Shown here: piece by piece, positions 10,106 to 23,300 of the stretch
How positions within the stretch are numbered: position 1 is the stretch's first letter
How the letters are laid out: each line of letters starts with the position of its first letter
Source: Larus michahellis
Taxonomy: Eukaryota; Chordata; Aves; Charadriiformes; Laridae
Assembly: GCF_964199755.1 (NCBI RefSeq)
Contig: NC_133906.1
Coordinates: 9,920,001-9,984,000, forward strand
Reading direction: 5' to 3'
DNA length: 64,000 bases
Program-made: the position numbers and the translations under genes
Notes under the pieces: generated by a model
Databases searched by the model: none
Told to the model about the DNA's origin: nothing
The model's input: the letters and a program-made list of their open reading frames with translations, nothing else

Positions 10106-13100
10106 ATCAGGTAAAGAACCCAGATTTGGGACAAGAAGATCACATCTGGCCATCCTCCATCCTTAAAGCCCATCCCTGCGTCCACTGGTCCTTTTCCCAG
10201 CTCCAGCACTGCCCGGGCTCTTCTCTCCCCTCAATATCCAAGTGCCAAGGAAAAAGCTGGAAGAAAAAAAAAAAAACAAAAACCAGTTTCCCTCTGCTGC
10301 CCTTCAGCCGGGTGGGTGTTCGGGGGCCCAGCCCTCCTCTGGGAGCTGTACGAGGGCTCTGCTCAGGGCTGCTCCCTCCTTTCCTCCTTGGAGTTGTTAC
10401 GTCTTGGGCTTCAGTTTCTCCTAGAAATAGGAGGGAATAAAAGGCTCCTTCATTTCAGCTGCAGGGCATGGAGGAGGATGGAGGGAACTTATTTTTACTG
10501 TTTTAAAAGCTACTCCTCTCTGTTCTCTGTCCCATTGTTCTGAGAAGCTGTTGAGAGGTGTCCGAGAAGCTGTTGGCACAAAGCACACTGTCTGTAAGTG
10601 TCCTATCAACAAGTGGTCTCCATGAGCCCCCCATGGCAGAGACCTTGCTGCCTGTGGTTTTCGCAAACGCTGATGTTATTGGACTGCTCTGGTTGCTTCT
10701 GGGTTCCTGAGGACTTGTTAAACACGTGTGACTAGAACCAAGCAAGACTCCTGAGCTGCTGTCCGGGCGAAGACTCCGTACTTGGCTAAATGCCCAGACA
10801 GGCAATAGTTGTTTTAGTTATTTTACAAGAATTCATCGGACAAATTTCCTCCTGATGGTATTGGCTTCTCAGTCCTCTCTGACACGATACACCTGCTGGG
10901 GGTAGCTAGAATTATTCCCTCCATATCCAACCGCAAGGTCATTTTCGACTTCCAGACTGTTACCTGCTCCCTAATGCTTTCTTATGACCTTTGCACACTG
11001 AATGGGGAAGTTTCAGCCGATGGCTGTAATTTCCAAGTGACATTTCTCATTCTTATTCCTAACCACTCTGTGTACTTTATTTTTCTCTCCGCTTGGGCTT
11101 TGTGGCTTCACACTTCACTGCTGCTAATCCCTTTTCCTCAGTTGCCTCGGACGTGGCTAACGCTGTATGCAGCGCTCGCCTGGCTTTGCTGTTCCCTCAA
11201 AGCACGTGAAACTGCTGTGTTCCACCGCCCGTCCCCACCTCCTCCAGCGTGGCACAACGTGCATTGGCAAATGCCGTCCTGGGCACACGTGGCCCCGGTG
11301 GCTGTCACACTGCTGCCTGCATCCCAGCCCCACAGTGCTGCACAGGGGAAAAAAAATCCTCTCTTTGATCTGCTTGGAGCCAGTGCGGGCTGCAGGAGGG
11401 CTTGCTCCCGGCAGGAGGCTGTGGGGATTTTGTGGATCACTCTGGGTTCCTTACTGTGCCCTGTTTGCAGGCACGGGCTGGGACAAGCTGCTGCTCCCCT
11501 GTTGTGTCCAGCTGCAGCCTTGGCTGCCCGTGCTGCCTGCAAACCGCCTACCCTAAAGTCTTCTTTCTTAACCCTTCATTAATTACCCTTCCATTAATTA
11601 CGCTGCTCCTGTCATTGAAGAAAAATTAATTTCCGTCATTTCCTTCAGGAGTTTGGATGCTGGAAGCTGCAGGTAACGGCCACTGTAAATAATCTGCTGG
11701 CATCTCCTGGGCCACTTGCGGCCAGCCCACGTGGCAAAATGGTGCACGGCCACAGCCAAGCAGCCTTTTGACTCTTCCCTTGGGCCTCACCTCTACACTG
11801 GTGTGTGGCTCCCCTCACCAGCAGCACTGGAGGGAGGGTAAATTCCTTATACCAGAAGCATTGTGAAGAGAGCAATAGCTGGTTGCTAGGTGTGTTTATT
11901 TTTCTGTATAATTATTAAATATGACAATATTTCAGCACTGGTTGGCTTTGACTGATTGCAAAAACCCATCAGAGCAAACCTGGACTTCTGTTTCCTGGAA
12001 GCAGACGTGAACGTGAGCCGAACCCCGGGAGTGAGGATGCTCGGAGCAGCATCCTGTCCTCCGCTGCCCGAGTGCGCCGGGGAGAGCCCCGCGTCCAGGG
12101 GCATTGCACGAGTTGTTTGTTCTGCTTGGGCTGCCTGGAGCTCGCTTTCAGTAGCTTGCAGTGATGAATGGAGATGGTGGTGGTGGTGATGAAAGGCAGG
12201 GCGTTCACCCAAGAGTTTGCCCATTTTGCAGTGCTGAGCCAAACCCCTCCCCTGCCTCTCTCCGGGCAGACGCTGCTGTTTTGCAGACCCTCTGTAATGG
12301 GGGCTCCGAGTGACCCGAAACCAGCATGAGCAGATACAGATGACGGACAGCAATCGGGGCAGTCCCACCCCTCTCTGTGCCCTTCTCTAGCAGGTTCTGC
12401 ACGGGCAGTCAGCCTTCGGTGTTTCGGGGGCTACCGAGAGCCTGGGCCATGGTGTGTGGACAGCTTTCCTCTAAAATCATGGCTATTATTTAGGCGGTGA
12501 GGAGGTGCCTGCCGTCTGCTCTTCCTCTGGTGCTCAGCCTGCGCCCAGGCAGCCGCTCGCTTGTGGTGAGCAAAGCACAGTCGCAGGAGCAAGGGGCATT
12601 CTTTGTGGGTGTCAAGCTGAAGGGGAAGCAGAGATGCTTAGAAGAGGAGAGAGGCGGCAGCCCCAGCACTGCTGTGCGGAGCCAGCTGTCTCCCGAGAGC
12701 CCGGCGCCAGCATCTCACCCATCGCAGCCGCTGCCGGGGCAGATTCACTGCTCTTGCCCTGGTTATCGCAGGGTTTGTTCATCCACCGCCCGGCCGGGCC
12801 CACTCTGCACCGCAGGCAGCACGAGCTGCAGCCACAAGGAGCTGGAAACACTCCCCCAGAGGCAGCAGGGTGGTGGGGGCTTGCCGGGAGCGGGGTTAGT
12901 GCTGGAAAAGCCGTTGGGGAGAGGATGGTACCTTCTTACCTGCAGGAGGTTGCTGAGGAACAGGAGGGGTCCAAGTCTGCGTTTGAAAAGGCATTTGGAG
13001 GCAGCGACGGCACAAGAGAAATTAAAACACAGCCAGCCAAGGACTGAGGGGGAGAGAAAGAAGGAACAGAGATTGTGGGACCCACAACCAGCAGCACCTG

Positions 13101-15079
13101 GAGAAAGCTCTCCACCGGCATTTAAAGACACACAGCAAGCACAGGTGGCTGGAGCCGCAGGTGCTGCAGAGCTTGGGAGGGGGTGGGCAGGGGGGAGGAG
13201 GAGCAGGGCAGGATTTGGTGTCAGATGCCGCTGCCCGGGGTGAGAGGGGGAGTGAGAACTCCAAAAGGCATCCCGGGATGGCTCGCCGGGCAGCAAAATA
13301 AACCCCAAGCAACAGGCGTTTCACGAGCACGAGCCTGGCATGGCATTTCCAGGCATCGCCTTGCTGCGCCCCTGCCTCCCCTGCCCACCCCGTGGGGCAA
13401 GGGGGTCCCACCGAGCTGGTGGAGCCCGGGGCAGCCGAGGTCTCAGCCAGATGCCGGCACAGCCACGCTGCCCTCGCTGCCCCTGAGCCCCCACGCTGCT
13501 GCCAGGTGCCAGCCGGCCAAAGTCAGCAGCAAAAGCTGTTTCTGGGCACAAAAGCCCGTTATTGACTGATTTTCCCCTCCCACAAGGCACGGTGGGCCTC
13601 GCGCAGGAGAGAACGTCGCCTCCCTTCCCTCCAGCAGCCCGAGAGCAGCCCCATAAGCTACTACAAAAGCAGCGCCCGCCTGTGTGACAAAGAAGCCAAT
13701 TTCTCACAAAAGTTATGCCACAATGAAAACTGTTGCATGGGTTTTTTTTTTTTCCAAATGGCTGGAAGTAATTGCTGGGACTAACAGAGCTGCTGAACGA
13801 ATGTCGCGGTTCACCAGCAGCTCCCTTCAGCCTGCTTGCAGGATAATTAATACTCGATGAGTAGCACCAGTCCTTTATTTTCCAGAAAGCTGCCTGGGAA
13901 TGCAGTGCCGGGAGGCACAGGCCAGGCTGGGAGGAGAAGCCTCAGGTGCGGGTCTGTCCCTCCTCGCAGACCCCCTCTTCGTGTGTCCCTGCTCCATCCC
14001 AGGGCCTGGCCAGCCGGGACCCTGCTCCCGTGCCCCTGCTCCCACTCGCTCCCACCCTGGGCACCCCGACTCCGCCTGCCCGAGCTGCATCCCCACATTT
14101 CCTCCTTGCAATTCCATGTTTTGCTCTGTCCTGGCACTGGCAGCGTCACCGTGCCCTGATGTACCTGAGAAAAAGATTCCTGTTTGGTGGCCTCGAAGCC
14201 CATTTTTTTGGAGAGCAGCAGGGAAATGGGCTTCCCGTGAGTCCTACAGCCAGGGTGCAGCAGTCGCAGGGATGAGGGCTGGGGCTGGGGTGGGAGGCTG
14301 GTGCTGGCTCTGTGGCTGGGAGGGGGGGACCGGTGCCGGGCTCCCGCTGGCTGTGATGTGCCGGAGATGGGCAGGTCTAGGGCAGCTGCCTAAATTGGTG
14401 CAAATCAGCAGAAAAAACAACAGCCGGGCCAGCTCAGCACCTTGCAGAGCTCCTCCCATCGGGCTGCTGAGGGCCTCCTGCCTGGCAGCGTCACCATGCC
14501 GTGCTCCCGATACATTCAGTGCAATCCTCCGACCCGGCAGCCCCCCCAGGGGCGACAGCTGGCATTGGGCTACCCACGCTGCCACCGACTGGCCGGGCTT
14601 TCCATCCCCTCCCTTCCGCAGCCGGGGCTCCCACGATGGACACTCTGTGCTGGGACACGGCGGTTCGTCCTGGTACCGGGGGAGGACTATCCAGGTGCCG
14701 TCCTGAGCCGTATGGCTCCTGCATCACCATCTGGAGTCTCTTCCACACTTTTTCTTCCAATGCAGCCCTCTCCTCTCTTACTCCCACTCAAGGAAATTCG
14801 AGGTGCATGCCCCACTTCATTTTTAACCCCCCCTGGTCCAGGGGATTTCTTCTGCGATGGGTCTTGCAGCAGCGGCACCGCTCCCAAAGTCCCGAGTACA
14901 GAGCCCGGGCTTTTCCTGCAGAATTTGAACTGGAAGAAGCCTCACTTAAAATCGCAATATCCAGGGAGATTCCCCGACGGGAGCCACATCCCTGGCAGTG
15001 GTGCAGCGTTGGTGTGAGCAAGCTGGGGGGCTTCCGACACCCCCCCGGCCCCGGCCGTGCCCCCACCATAAGTAAACAA
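10106..15079. other. Intergenic DNA, no gene recognised
   Basis: About 5 kb between the TRIM pair and the end of PPARGC1B. Many ORFs are open because of GC richness, but none shows a domain, splice pattern or repeat family that I recognise. Minus-strand AATAAA hexamers occur near 11888 and 13874; they could serve an extended PPARGC1B 3' end or nothing. Confidence 0.5.
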
Positions 15080-15099
15080 AAGTAAACTTAAGTTTACTT
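15080..15099. repeat. Perfect 20-bp palindrome
   Basis: AAGTAAACTTAAGTTTACTT is its own reverse complement. A further AGTAAAC copy lies just to the left. It sits about 80 bp past the inferred poly(A) signal of PPARGC1B. Confidence 0.9.
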
Positions 15100-15177
15100 C
15101 ATAAACAAAAGTATTAGTGGCACAGACTTGTTCCTTTTTTTTTTCTTTCTTTCCACTTTATAGTATATATGTTATCG

Positions 15178-15183
15178 TTTATT
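15178..15183 (-). terminator. PPARGC1B: Candidate distal poly(A) signal of PPARGC1B
   Basis: TTTATT on plus is AATAAA on minus, inside CCTATAAATAAAC. It is followed in the transcription direction by an A-rich stretch and then GT-rich sequence. Confidence 0.5.
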
Positions 15184-15202
15184 TATAGGCAGATCACTTC
15201 AC

Positions 15203-15210
15203 TATTTACA
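15203..15210 (-). promoter_or_regulatory. Pumilio-type site in 3' UTR
   Basis: The minus strand reads TGTAAATA, a perfect UGUANAUA Pumilio recognition element, about 20 nt before the poly(A) signal. Confidence 0.5.
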
Positions 15211-15244
15211 GTACATGAGCGTAGAGATTCTACAGTCTTTTTGA

Positions 15245-15252
15245 TGTAAACA
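15245..15252 (-). promoter_or_regulatory. miR-30-type 8-mer seed site in 3' UTR
   Basis: The minus strand reads TGTTTACA, an 8-mer complementary to the miR-30 seed. As DNA it is also a forkhead-type motif. Confidence 0.4.
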
Positions 15253-15299
15253 AGTAACTCCACGGCAGGGGAGTCTGGAAAAAGAAGCCAGTTCTGAAG

Positions 15300-15307
15300 T
15301 ATTTACA
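15300..15307 (-). promoter_or_regulatory. Second Pumilio-type site in 3' UTR
   Basis: The minus strand reads TGTAAATA again, 97 nt from the first site. Confidence 0.5.
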
Positions 15308-18119
15308 CAATTTAAAATAGAACTTTTATACCCACCGGATAGATATAGATAATACATTGAGCGATTTGGTTAAATTATCTATGAAACTATAGAATCTGAC
15401 AATGTAAAAATACAAGAAAACGTTCTCTCGTTTTAGAAGGTAGACAGTTAAATCACACTAGAAATAAATCTCTTTTTTAAAAATAACAACAATAATAATA
15501 AAGGAAAGGCATAAGAATTTATGCCATCTTTTAAGGTTAAAGTATATTACATAAATAAGGACACAATGGAACGGAACTGGGGAAAAAAATTAAGTGAAAT
15601 ATAAAAAACCTCTATGAATTAAAAAAAAAAACCGACTAAAAACTTGATTCTTAATTACAGAGGGATCAATTCTGCTACTTTTACTTACTCTGCAAGTAGA
15701 AAATTGCCGAGTTAAGTAGTACTTCCTCAGCATGAGGAAGGGAGGCAGAACTGGCCCCTAATAATTATTAGCGGTGTCCTTTTACTTAAAAAAAAAAAAA
15801 AAAGAAAAAAAAGACAGAATTTAGCTTTTTTTTTTTATAAATAACAAAGCAGATGTGCCCCTCTTTAGGTGAAATTCTTACACCTTTTTCAAGAAATGCA
15901 TCAATTTAGTATTTCTCTCTCTTTCTCACAGGCATACACACTCTCCCTCCCCAGCTCAGCGTTCGCCGCATCGTGGCTCTTGGCTCGGCGCCGTGGCCAT
16001 GGGCACTGCAGCCAGGCTGCCCCCCCTGGCCCCGGAGCCGGGGGGCGAGGGAAGAGGAGTGAAACCCCAAGGTTGCATTTGGCTCTATATTGCTTGAGAT
16101 TGTCGGGGATGGACCACGGCGCTTAGAACAGAAAGGGTGTCAGGGCTCAGCTACAAACAAGGATGTATCTCGGTGTTCAGCATACCTCCAAAAAGAAAAA
16201 AAGGAGAAAAAACCCAGAAAAAAAAAAAAAGTAAAAAAAAAGTGCTGGTCTGCAATTGCAACGCTCCTTTGCATGGACCAGTGCTGAAATCAGACACTCA
16301 AGACTGCAACGTGGTGACTGAGCTGCCGTTTGTTAAAGAAGACGTGCAGCCCTGCCAGCTGCGCTGAGTAGGAATCGGGATAAACCTTTTCTTTGGGGCG
16401 GCATCGAACCTAAAACCTGGGATTGTCCTCTGCATTCAGCCTAGACACTCAGAAATATTTGCTCCTTCCCGCGGAGCCCCAGGGACCCGGTGGATTCCAG
16501 CCGGTACCCCACCCTGAACAACGAGCTTTTCTGGGGCAAATCTGTGCAAAAAAGGCAAAGGGGCATTGTATCACGAAACTCTTCACATTCAGCATTTCCC
16601 CACAGGACCTGCAGGAAACTGCTGGGGCACATTCTATAGTTATATATTTTTAAAAAAATAAATCTCCTCCTTACTTATTGCCTACCGCAAAATACCCTTT
16701 TGCTCCCCGTTTCTCTTTGAAGCAGCGCTCCCGCCCGGCCCTCGCAGGCGGCGGGGGGCAGCTTCCCGGGGTGCAAGGGTTCCCTTTTCGGGGTGCCCAG
16801 CGCTGAGCTGCACCCATGCCGGGGCACCCCCCGCGATGCCACAGGCTGAGACTGTAAAGCTAATCCTGGGGGGTGGCCATCCCCGCTCCCCGGCAGCTCC
16901 GGGGATGAGGCACATGCGAAGGCCGGCGCTTCCCCGGCAGGGCCGGCTGCTGCTCCCCACGGGGTGCCCGGCCATTGCTCGGCTCCTGCCCTGTTTCCCT
17001 GTTAGCATCCCAAAGTCCTGGGCCGCTAAGGGAGGGAGCTCACACCTGCCCCTTCTGCCCGAGCCCTCCTTCCCACGCCTTTGCAGACTCGAGCACTGCA
17101 AGCTAAAGACACCTTTATATTAAAAAAAAAAAATAAAAAAAAATAAAATCAAGTGGAAACTTATTTTTTCACCACAAACCCAGCGTGAGGGATTCTAAAC
17201 CCAGCAGACCTGTGCATCTTGAGCTGGACACTCCCCACTCTCACCCTGTCCTAAAAGTCAGGGGAAGCCCCCCAGGGCAGGCAGCACACAGCCCCGGGAG
17301 GGGGTGGGACGTGCCCCCAGGGCTGGCAGCACGTGTCCCCTGCTTTTCCCTGCCACAGCCATGGGCCAGCAGACGCGGGCGGTGGCACAGGGCTGCCCCA
17401 GCCACACTTGTGCCCCTGCGCCGTGCACATTTCTGTGCATAGTGCATAAGTCCTGGAGAAATTTCTTGGGGGAGGAGGGAAACCAAACCATCCCAATTGA
17501 AAGGGGGGAAAAAAAAAAAAAGAAAAAACAAAGAAAAAACCCCAAACCAAAAAATAAGATAAAAAAACCCAACCCCACTTATAGGCTTCAGGCACCACGA
17601 AGACCACTTATTGCGTCTCTTCCTACCCTACGGGTGCAGTACTGATCGGCTCTGTGCAGGATGAGCCCTCCCCTTCCCCAGCACCGGCCTCCACATCCAG
17701 AATCCAGGCAGGCGCGGGGGCTGCGGGCCCACCCGGGGCACCCAGCCGCAGGAAAGCATTCCGAAATTTTATATCCGGGTTCACGGAAACCAATGCTTGG
17801 GAAGCGACTGAGTGATCCCCCAGGAGAAGGCTCCCCCCGGCTCCGGAGCCCCCCAGCTCTGCACTAACCCTCCCCTCTGCCACGCTTGATGCATCCCCGG
17901 CGGGGGCGGCCGCGGGGGCTCGGTGCCCGCGGCTGAGCGGGAGATGGAAGAATTCCACTTACTTTGCTTTTTTTGTTGTTGGGGGTTTTTTTTGTTGTTG
18001 GTTTTTTTTTTTTTTTTGGATTGATCGTTTTCTGAAAAACATTAGCACAGCACAGGACAGTACTACCCACCCTAAATGTGTCGCTATATACATTCTACAT
18101 AAGCTCTATAGCAATCACA

Positions 18120-18127
18120 TGTAAACA
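18120..18127 (-). promoter_or_regulatory. miR-30-type 8-mer seed site in 3' UTR
   Basis: TGTTTACA on the minus strand, inside GATGTTTACATG. Confidence 0.4.
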
Positions 18128-20113
18128 TCATCGTTGTGAGGAAATACTAGGACAGAAAAAGGCAAAGCTACAATGAGGCAATTGCCAATAGCAGATGCTC
18201 AGTCTGGGCCAGAGCTACTCGTGTTTGCGAAGGTGGGATGAGAAGCGGCGGGAGATGCCGAACCTTGCTGCTGAGACGGAAATGGCACGAGGACTGTTCC
18301 CTGACACTGATCGTCACCGGCGGCAGACTGGGGACCCACGGTTTCAAACCCCGCGGTGGCCCGCGGGCCCTCGCACTGCCGGGCTGGTTGTCGTCAGAAT
18401 CGCGGCTTCCCCAAAAGCGGGGAGAAACAAGCAGGTGACTGTGCTGGTATCGGCGCCGCCGGCACCTCTGCTCCCACCGGAGACCAGCTGCAGGCACGGC
18501 CCCGGAGTCAAGGGCCAACTCGGCAGGGCTCAGGCTCTCGGCATCCCATCTCCTGTAGTTCCAGAGGCTTTGCTCAGACTCCCTGCAAGACGAAACCATA
18601 TCCACGCCAGGGAAATGAGAATAAAACCCCTAAGTCATGAAGAGAGGAGACCCCAGGAGACTCTAATCTATCTATTGGCAGAGTTAAGGCTATAATATTC
18701 TATCTACAGAGGATGGCTGAATCCCTAGTGGTCTCTGGGTCTGAAAAATAAATGGAGACGATGGCGATGGCTTGAGGAGCAGCAAGATTCCCGCTCCCTT
18801 GGGGTAAAATGGTGCCTCTGGCCGGCTCGCAGTGGGGTTTGCTCCAGCTGGTGGTCACCTCTCTCCCCCTACCACCTCGCCCGGAGAGGGAGGGCAGGTT
18901 TGCAAGCATATTTTGGGGGGGTGTTGTTTGAGCATGCCTTAAATCCAGTGCTGCCAGGCAGCCCTGAGGGCCCCCGGCCAGAGGCAGAGGGGGCGAGCGT
19001 GCCATGGGGCTCCGGCAGGGGGACGGGTCCTGGGTGCCAACCAGGTGCTGGGAAGTGTATGGCTTGTCAGGTACTGGGCAGGGTGGTGGGTGAGCTGGGC
19101 CCTCCCCCCGCCTCCCTGCCTCTCTGGGCTGGCTGCGGGGCAGGGATCACAGCCAGGTCTCCTCACCCCGCTTGCTTTGGAGGGGAAAAAGCGAGTGCGG
19201 AGCAAGCCGCTTGCCCCGGCCGCTCTGCCAGCCACCCGAGGCGCCGGAGAGAAGCCAGCTCCCGCGCAGGGACCCGGAGGTGCTCGTTCCCCAGGACCAG
19301 CCGGATCAAGCCTGGCTGGCTCCCGCTCCCCGACCCCTCTCTCCTGGCTCCAAGGGCAGCGGAGGGCTGGAGCTGCGCAGGCTGGCTGGCATCGGTCCCG
19401 CAGCCACCCGCTGGGCAGTGCATCCTTCCACCACCCCTCTCCTTTGTGCCTGCACAGCTGCCTGGCCCCACGGCGAGAATGGCACGTGCCCCACCGGCCA
19501 CCAGCTCCATCACCCACCAGCACCGAGCTCAGCATCTGGGTACTGCGACCCAGCCGGGCTGGGGGGCTCGAGCCACGTGGGCAAGAAGAATGGCTTTGAC
19601 AGGAAAGTGGGCGACCCCGACGCGACCACCGAGCACCCCGGTTTGCCAGCGGGGTAGGCGGGTGCCTCCGCGGCCGATGGGTGAATGCCGGCTCCGTGAC
19701 TCTGCTCTGACCCCCCATTTGCTGAGTGGCAAATGCCTCATTACAGTGCATAGTTAAAAATCAAGGAAGCGGTACAATAAATCTGAATTACAGTACATCT
19801 GAGCCATAAATACATTTTTTTAAGTATATACTTTTTTTTTTCTCTTCTTCTATTAAAAATTAGTTTATAATCCTGATTCTATTCACAATTAACAATTTCA
19901 TCATCACACACTACGGACAAAAAAATGTTATGGTGAACACAGCTGCAACTCCGCGGCGGGAGCATGGGGCAGGGGGGGGTCTGGGAAGGGGGAGAGGGGC
20001 CGGGGGGGCTCCTAGGCTCACCCTAAAACAACCAGTCAGAAGCGGGGTGACTAACGTGTGGCAGTGAGACATCAACACCATGGGGACTCACAGACAGAAG
20101 CAGCTTTGTTCAA

Positions 20114-20121
20114 TGTAAACA
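20114..20121 (-). promoter_or_regulatory. miR-30-type 8-mer seed site in 3' UTR
   Basis: TGTTTACA on the minus strand, about 160 nt after the stop codon. A 7-mer TGTTTAC lies nearby at 20221-20227. Confidence 0.4.
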
Positions 20122-20140
20122 TCGATCGGAAGGGACGGCA

Positions 20141-20193
20141 GTCTCTCTCTCGCGCGTGCGTGCTCTCGCTCTCTCTCGCTCTCTCTCGCTTTC
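20141..20193. repeat. CT/CG-rich simple repeat in 3' UTR
   Basis: Runs of CTCTCT interrupted by CGCGCGTGCGTG and CTCTCGCTCTCT, just past the PPARGC1B stop codon. Confidence 0.85.
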
Positions 20194-20280
20194 CATAGAC
20201 TGAATAATTTCTTTGAAAACGTAAACATATTGGAAGTGCCTTGACTGAGGTATTGAGGTATTCCTCCAAGGTTAAGGCTG

Positions 20281-20384
20281 TTACCGATGCAGGCTTCGCT
20301 GGGCCTCCTGCAGCAAGCTGTCGAAATCCATGGTCTCGTACTTGCTTTTCACTGGAGCTGGGGAGGACTCCTCCGCGCTGCAAT
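20281..20384 (-). CDS. PPARGC1B: PPARGC1B exon 12 coding part
   Basis: Starts after cccag with two bases that complete an Asp codon, reads [20 protein letters not shown] and on to SLHR, and stops with TAA at 20283-20281. The C-terminus is the most conserved part of the PGC-1 family. Confidence 0.96.
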
Positions 20385-23300
20385 CTGGGAACGGCAGGGA
20401 CACAAAGCAGCCGGGTCAGGGAGCGGGGAGGGAAACTGAGGCACAGAGGGACACCGCTCGCTCCTCCGCTACCGGCGTGCTGCACCCCCGGACCACAAAC
20501 CCCACATCCACCCCGGGGAGCCAGCCGGGACAAGGCGGCAATGGCGAAAGGGAGGGGGGACGGTGCTGTCTCTCCCCCACTGGAAACGGGCTGTAGCAGC
20601 GCCCAGCCCGGCAGGTCACACACCGCAGACACTCATTCCCAGGTGCGCAAAAATCTGCCAGATCCAGCTGAATTCCGAGGTGCTGACACAGGGCCATCCC
20701 GGTCGTGGTGAGGGGGGAGCCTCCCCAGCCCTCCATCAGAGGCTGAACAAACAGTGTCCCCGCAAAGCCTGGGAAATTCAGCAAATGCCAGAAATAAGGC
20801 TGCCTAATTTAACAGCAGCTTAACCCTTTAGGGTGTGTATTTGTGAATGAGCCATGAACGGCACGGTTGCATTTCGCCTCTGCCCGTGGGCTCACCGTCT
20901 CATCCTGTGCCAGGGCGAGCAGGATTTTAGGAAGGAGGCGGTGGGTGCAGTACGGGGGTGACTGCTGGCCTGGCAGCGATCTGCAGGTGAGGAGCACTGC
21001 GGGGAGGGTTTTCTCCTGCACAGCTCTGGCCCCGCTCCCCACAGCACCGCACAGCCATGTGCCAACATCTTCATCACGGGGTGCTCTCTGTTTCCTATCT
21101 TTTCCATGCCCAAACTGAGAGGCCCTGGGATTTATTTAGATGGCCAATGGGCATTTGCGCCCAACCAAAGTCAGAGGGATTGCTGCTCTGAGCAGATGAC
21201 GTATTATAAGGTGCTAAAAGATTGGGCAGTACTCTTATCAGACTGGGCATCTAGAGATAAATCAAGACTTAGGGCTTTATTTTCTGGACCTCAGCCTCTG
21301 GTGCATGAAGTGGGATGCTAGGGCCACTTCACCCCCTGCAGAGGGTGCAGAAATAAATGTGCGGTGTTTGTGAAACACCTGAAGATCACAGCAACGAGGG
21401 CTGAGCGAAGCCTGGATCACATTTCTCTTGCAGGACTAGCATAGGGTTTGTCTCCTGTCCCTCAGCTCAGCCTGCAGCCCCACCACCCGCAAAGGGACGG
21501 GGTCCAGAAAGGGCTAACGCGGTCACTGAGCGAGGCAGGAGGTCCTGCAGAAGCCCGTACAGCACAGAAAGAATTAATGTCATCGCAGCACATTTCAGTG
21601 CTGTCATTTTGTCTCAAAAGTGCATATGCAGTGTGGTGAATCTGGCCTGTGGAGCAGCAAACCACCCAGATCACCTCTCGGGCTAATGAGATGTTGCTGA
21701 CTGCTTTCTCTAATGACTAGGAAGGGAATTCTCTGCTGGAAAGGGTCCAGCGCTGTGCAGAAAGGCAGCAGAGACAGGATGGGCTGCGGTCAGCTGAGAC
21801 CCAGCAGCTCTGGGGTGTGATGCTACGTTTTGCAGCCAACACACTCCAGGTCCTCACATCAGTTGCTTTTCTTCTCTCCCCCAAGTTTCCCAAGCCATCC
21901 CACTGAGCTAAGAGCAGCTACAGTGAGCCATAGAAGAGCTGGTGGGCTTTCCCTGTAGGCTTTAAAGAAGTTTAGATCCTTGCGTGACGAGGGTTCAGCA
22001 CTGCAACATGCCGTTACGGCTCTGTGCTGATAAGCAGGATGCTTTGGAAAAAAAGCAGCTCCTGCTTTCTTACCCAGGTCAGCGTATCTGGTCCAGAAGA
22101 AGTGCCCGAGGCCACCAGAGCTGAGCTGGAACGAAGGCTCATTCCTCTTCCTTAGCGAGGTGCCGTTCTTCAGAGATAAGGCGGCATGCTCTGAATACCG
22201 GTAGGTGATGAAGCCATATTTATCCCCCCTGAGCAACCAGAGAAAGAATTCAAGATGCAATGGGCCCCGCAGCCTAACGTGGCTCTGCCCAGCACTGCAA
22301 CCCTGTGCCTCTATCCCACCGTCCATCCATTTCACCGTCCCTCCATCCTGCTATCCCTCCATCCCACCGGCCCTCCCCATGCCCTTGGACCTGGGGACAC
22401 ATTGCATCTCCTGCCCGAGGGGGTTGGCATGGCACAGAGCGCTTCACCCCACCGGCACAACCGCATCACTGGTACACATACAGCTGGATGCGGGGGTGAC
22501 CCTGCACCGCCTGGCAGTGCTGATGCTGCCACAGGAGAGGGGTTGCCCACAGCCGCTGGAGCCCCAGACTGTGGCTCGCTCGCCACCCACCTGTTAGTCC
22601 TGGACACGACCTGACACTCCACGATTTCACCAAACACTTCGAAGCGTTTCTTCAGTTCGCTGGAGCTCATGCTGCTGGAGAGGTTTCTGATATACACCAC
22701 CCGGCCTTCCCCCTGGCAAAGCAAGCGAAAGCTTTCAGGCTCCGGAAGCCCCATCCCTCTGTGCTGCCGACGGGCGCTGGAAATGCAGGGCCACCAAGGA
22801 GCCCTGGGAACCAGGCTGCAGCAGGGCGATGCCACCATGGGCACAGCCTGACGTCTCCGGGGTCTGGCTGTCTACACTCCAGCTAGCTCATGGATGTCAC
22901 CCCCAGGTCACCACTGCTGCAAGGGACAGCCATATCCACATCACTTAGGATGGTGTTACAGCCAGGCTGAAGCAGCTACCCCCACCACCTTCTCATTTAA
23001 ATTTCTCCTGCATTCCTGCAGCTTTTTCAGCTTCTCCTGCTGATCATGCCAGGAAATATTCCCAGGAATTGCTAGGGGCAACATTCAATTGCATTGCAGA
23101 ACAAAAATGCCAGGGGCATGTGTGTGTGTGTGTGTTTATGTGTACAACAGTAGAGGACCAACAGTAATTTCCCTGCGTGCTCTCCAGCCCCCCCCAGCTC
23201 CCACCCGTGGGCACACGCAGGGTTCCCGGTGCACAAGGCCACCTCTGCGGAGGGATTGCATCCACAACGTCTGAGGAGCTTCAGGGATTCCCCAGCTCAC

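Larger units (their letters stand above)
15150..20280 (-). other. PPARGC1B: Inferred 3' UTR of PPARGC1B
   Basis: No coding exon follows the stop at 20283-20281. The sequence alternates between GC-rich parts and AT-rich parts with A/U-rich motifs, and becomes strongly AT-rich in the last 0.8 kb before a poly(A) signal at 15178-15183. Mammalian PPARGC1B also has a multi-kilobase 3' UTR. The end point is an inference; shorter alternative ends are possible. Confidence 0.6.

Noticed and set aside
15784-18020. Poly-A and poly-T runs as retroposon tails
   Set aside because: Several runs lie in the inferred 3' UTR, but no SINE or retrogene body is attached to them.
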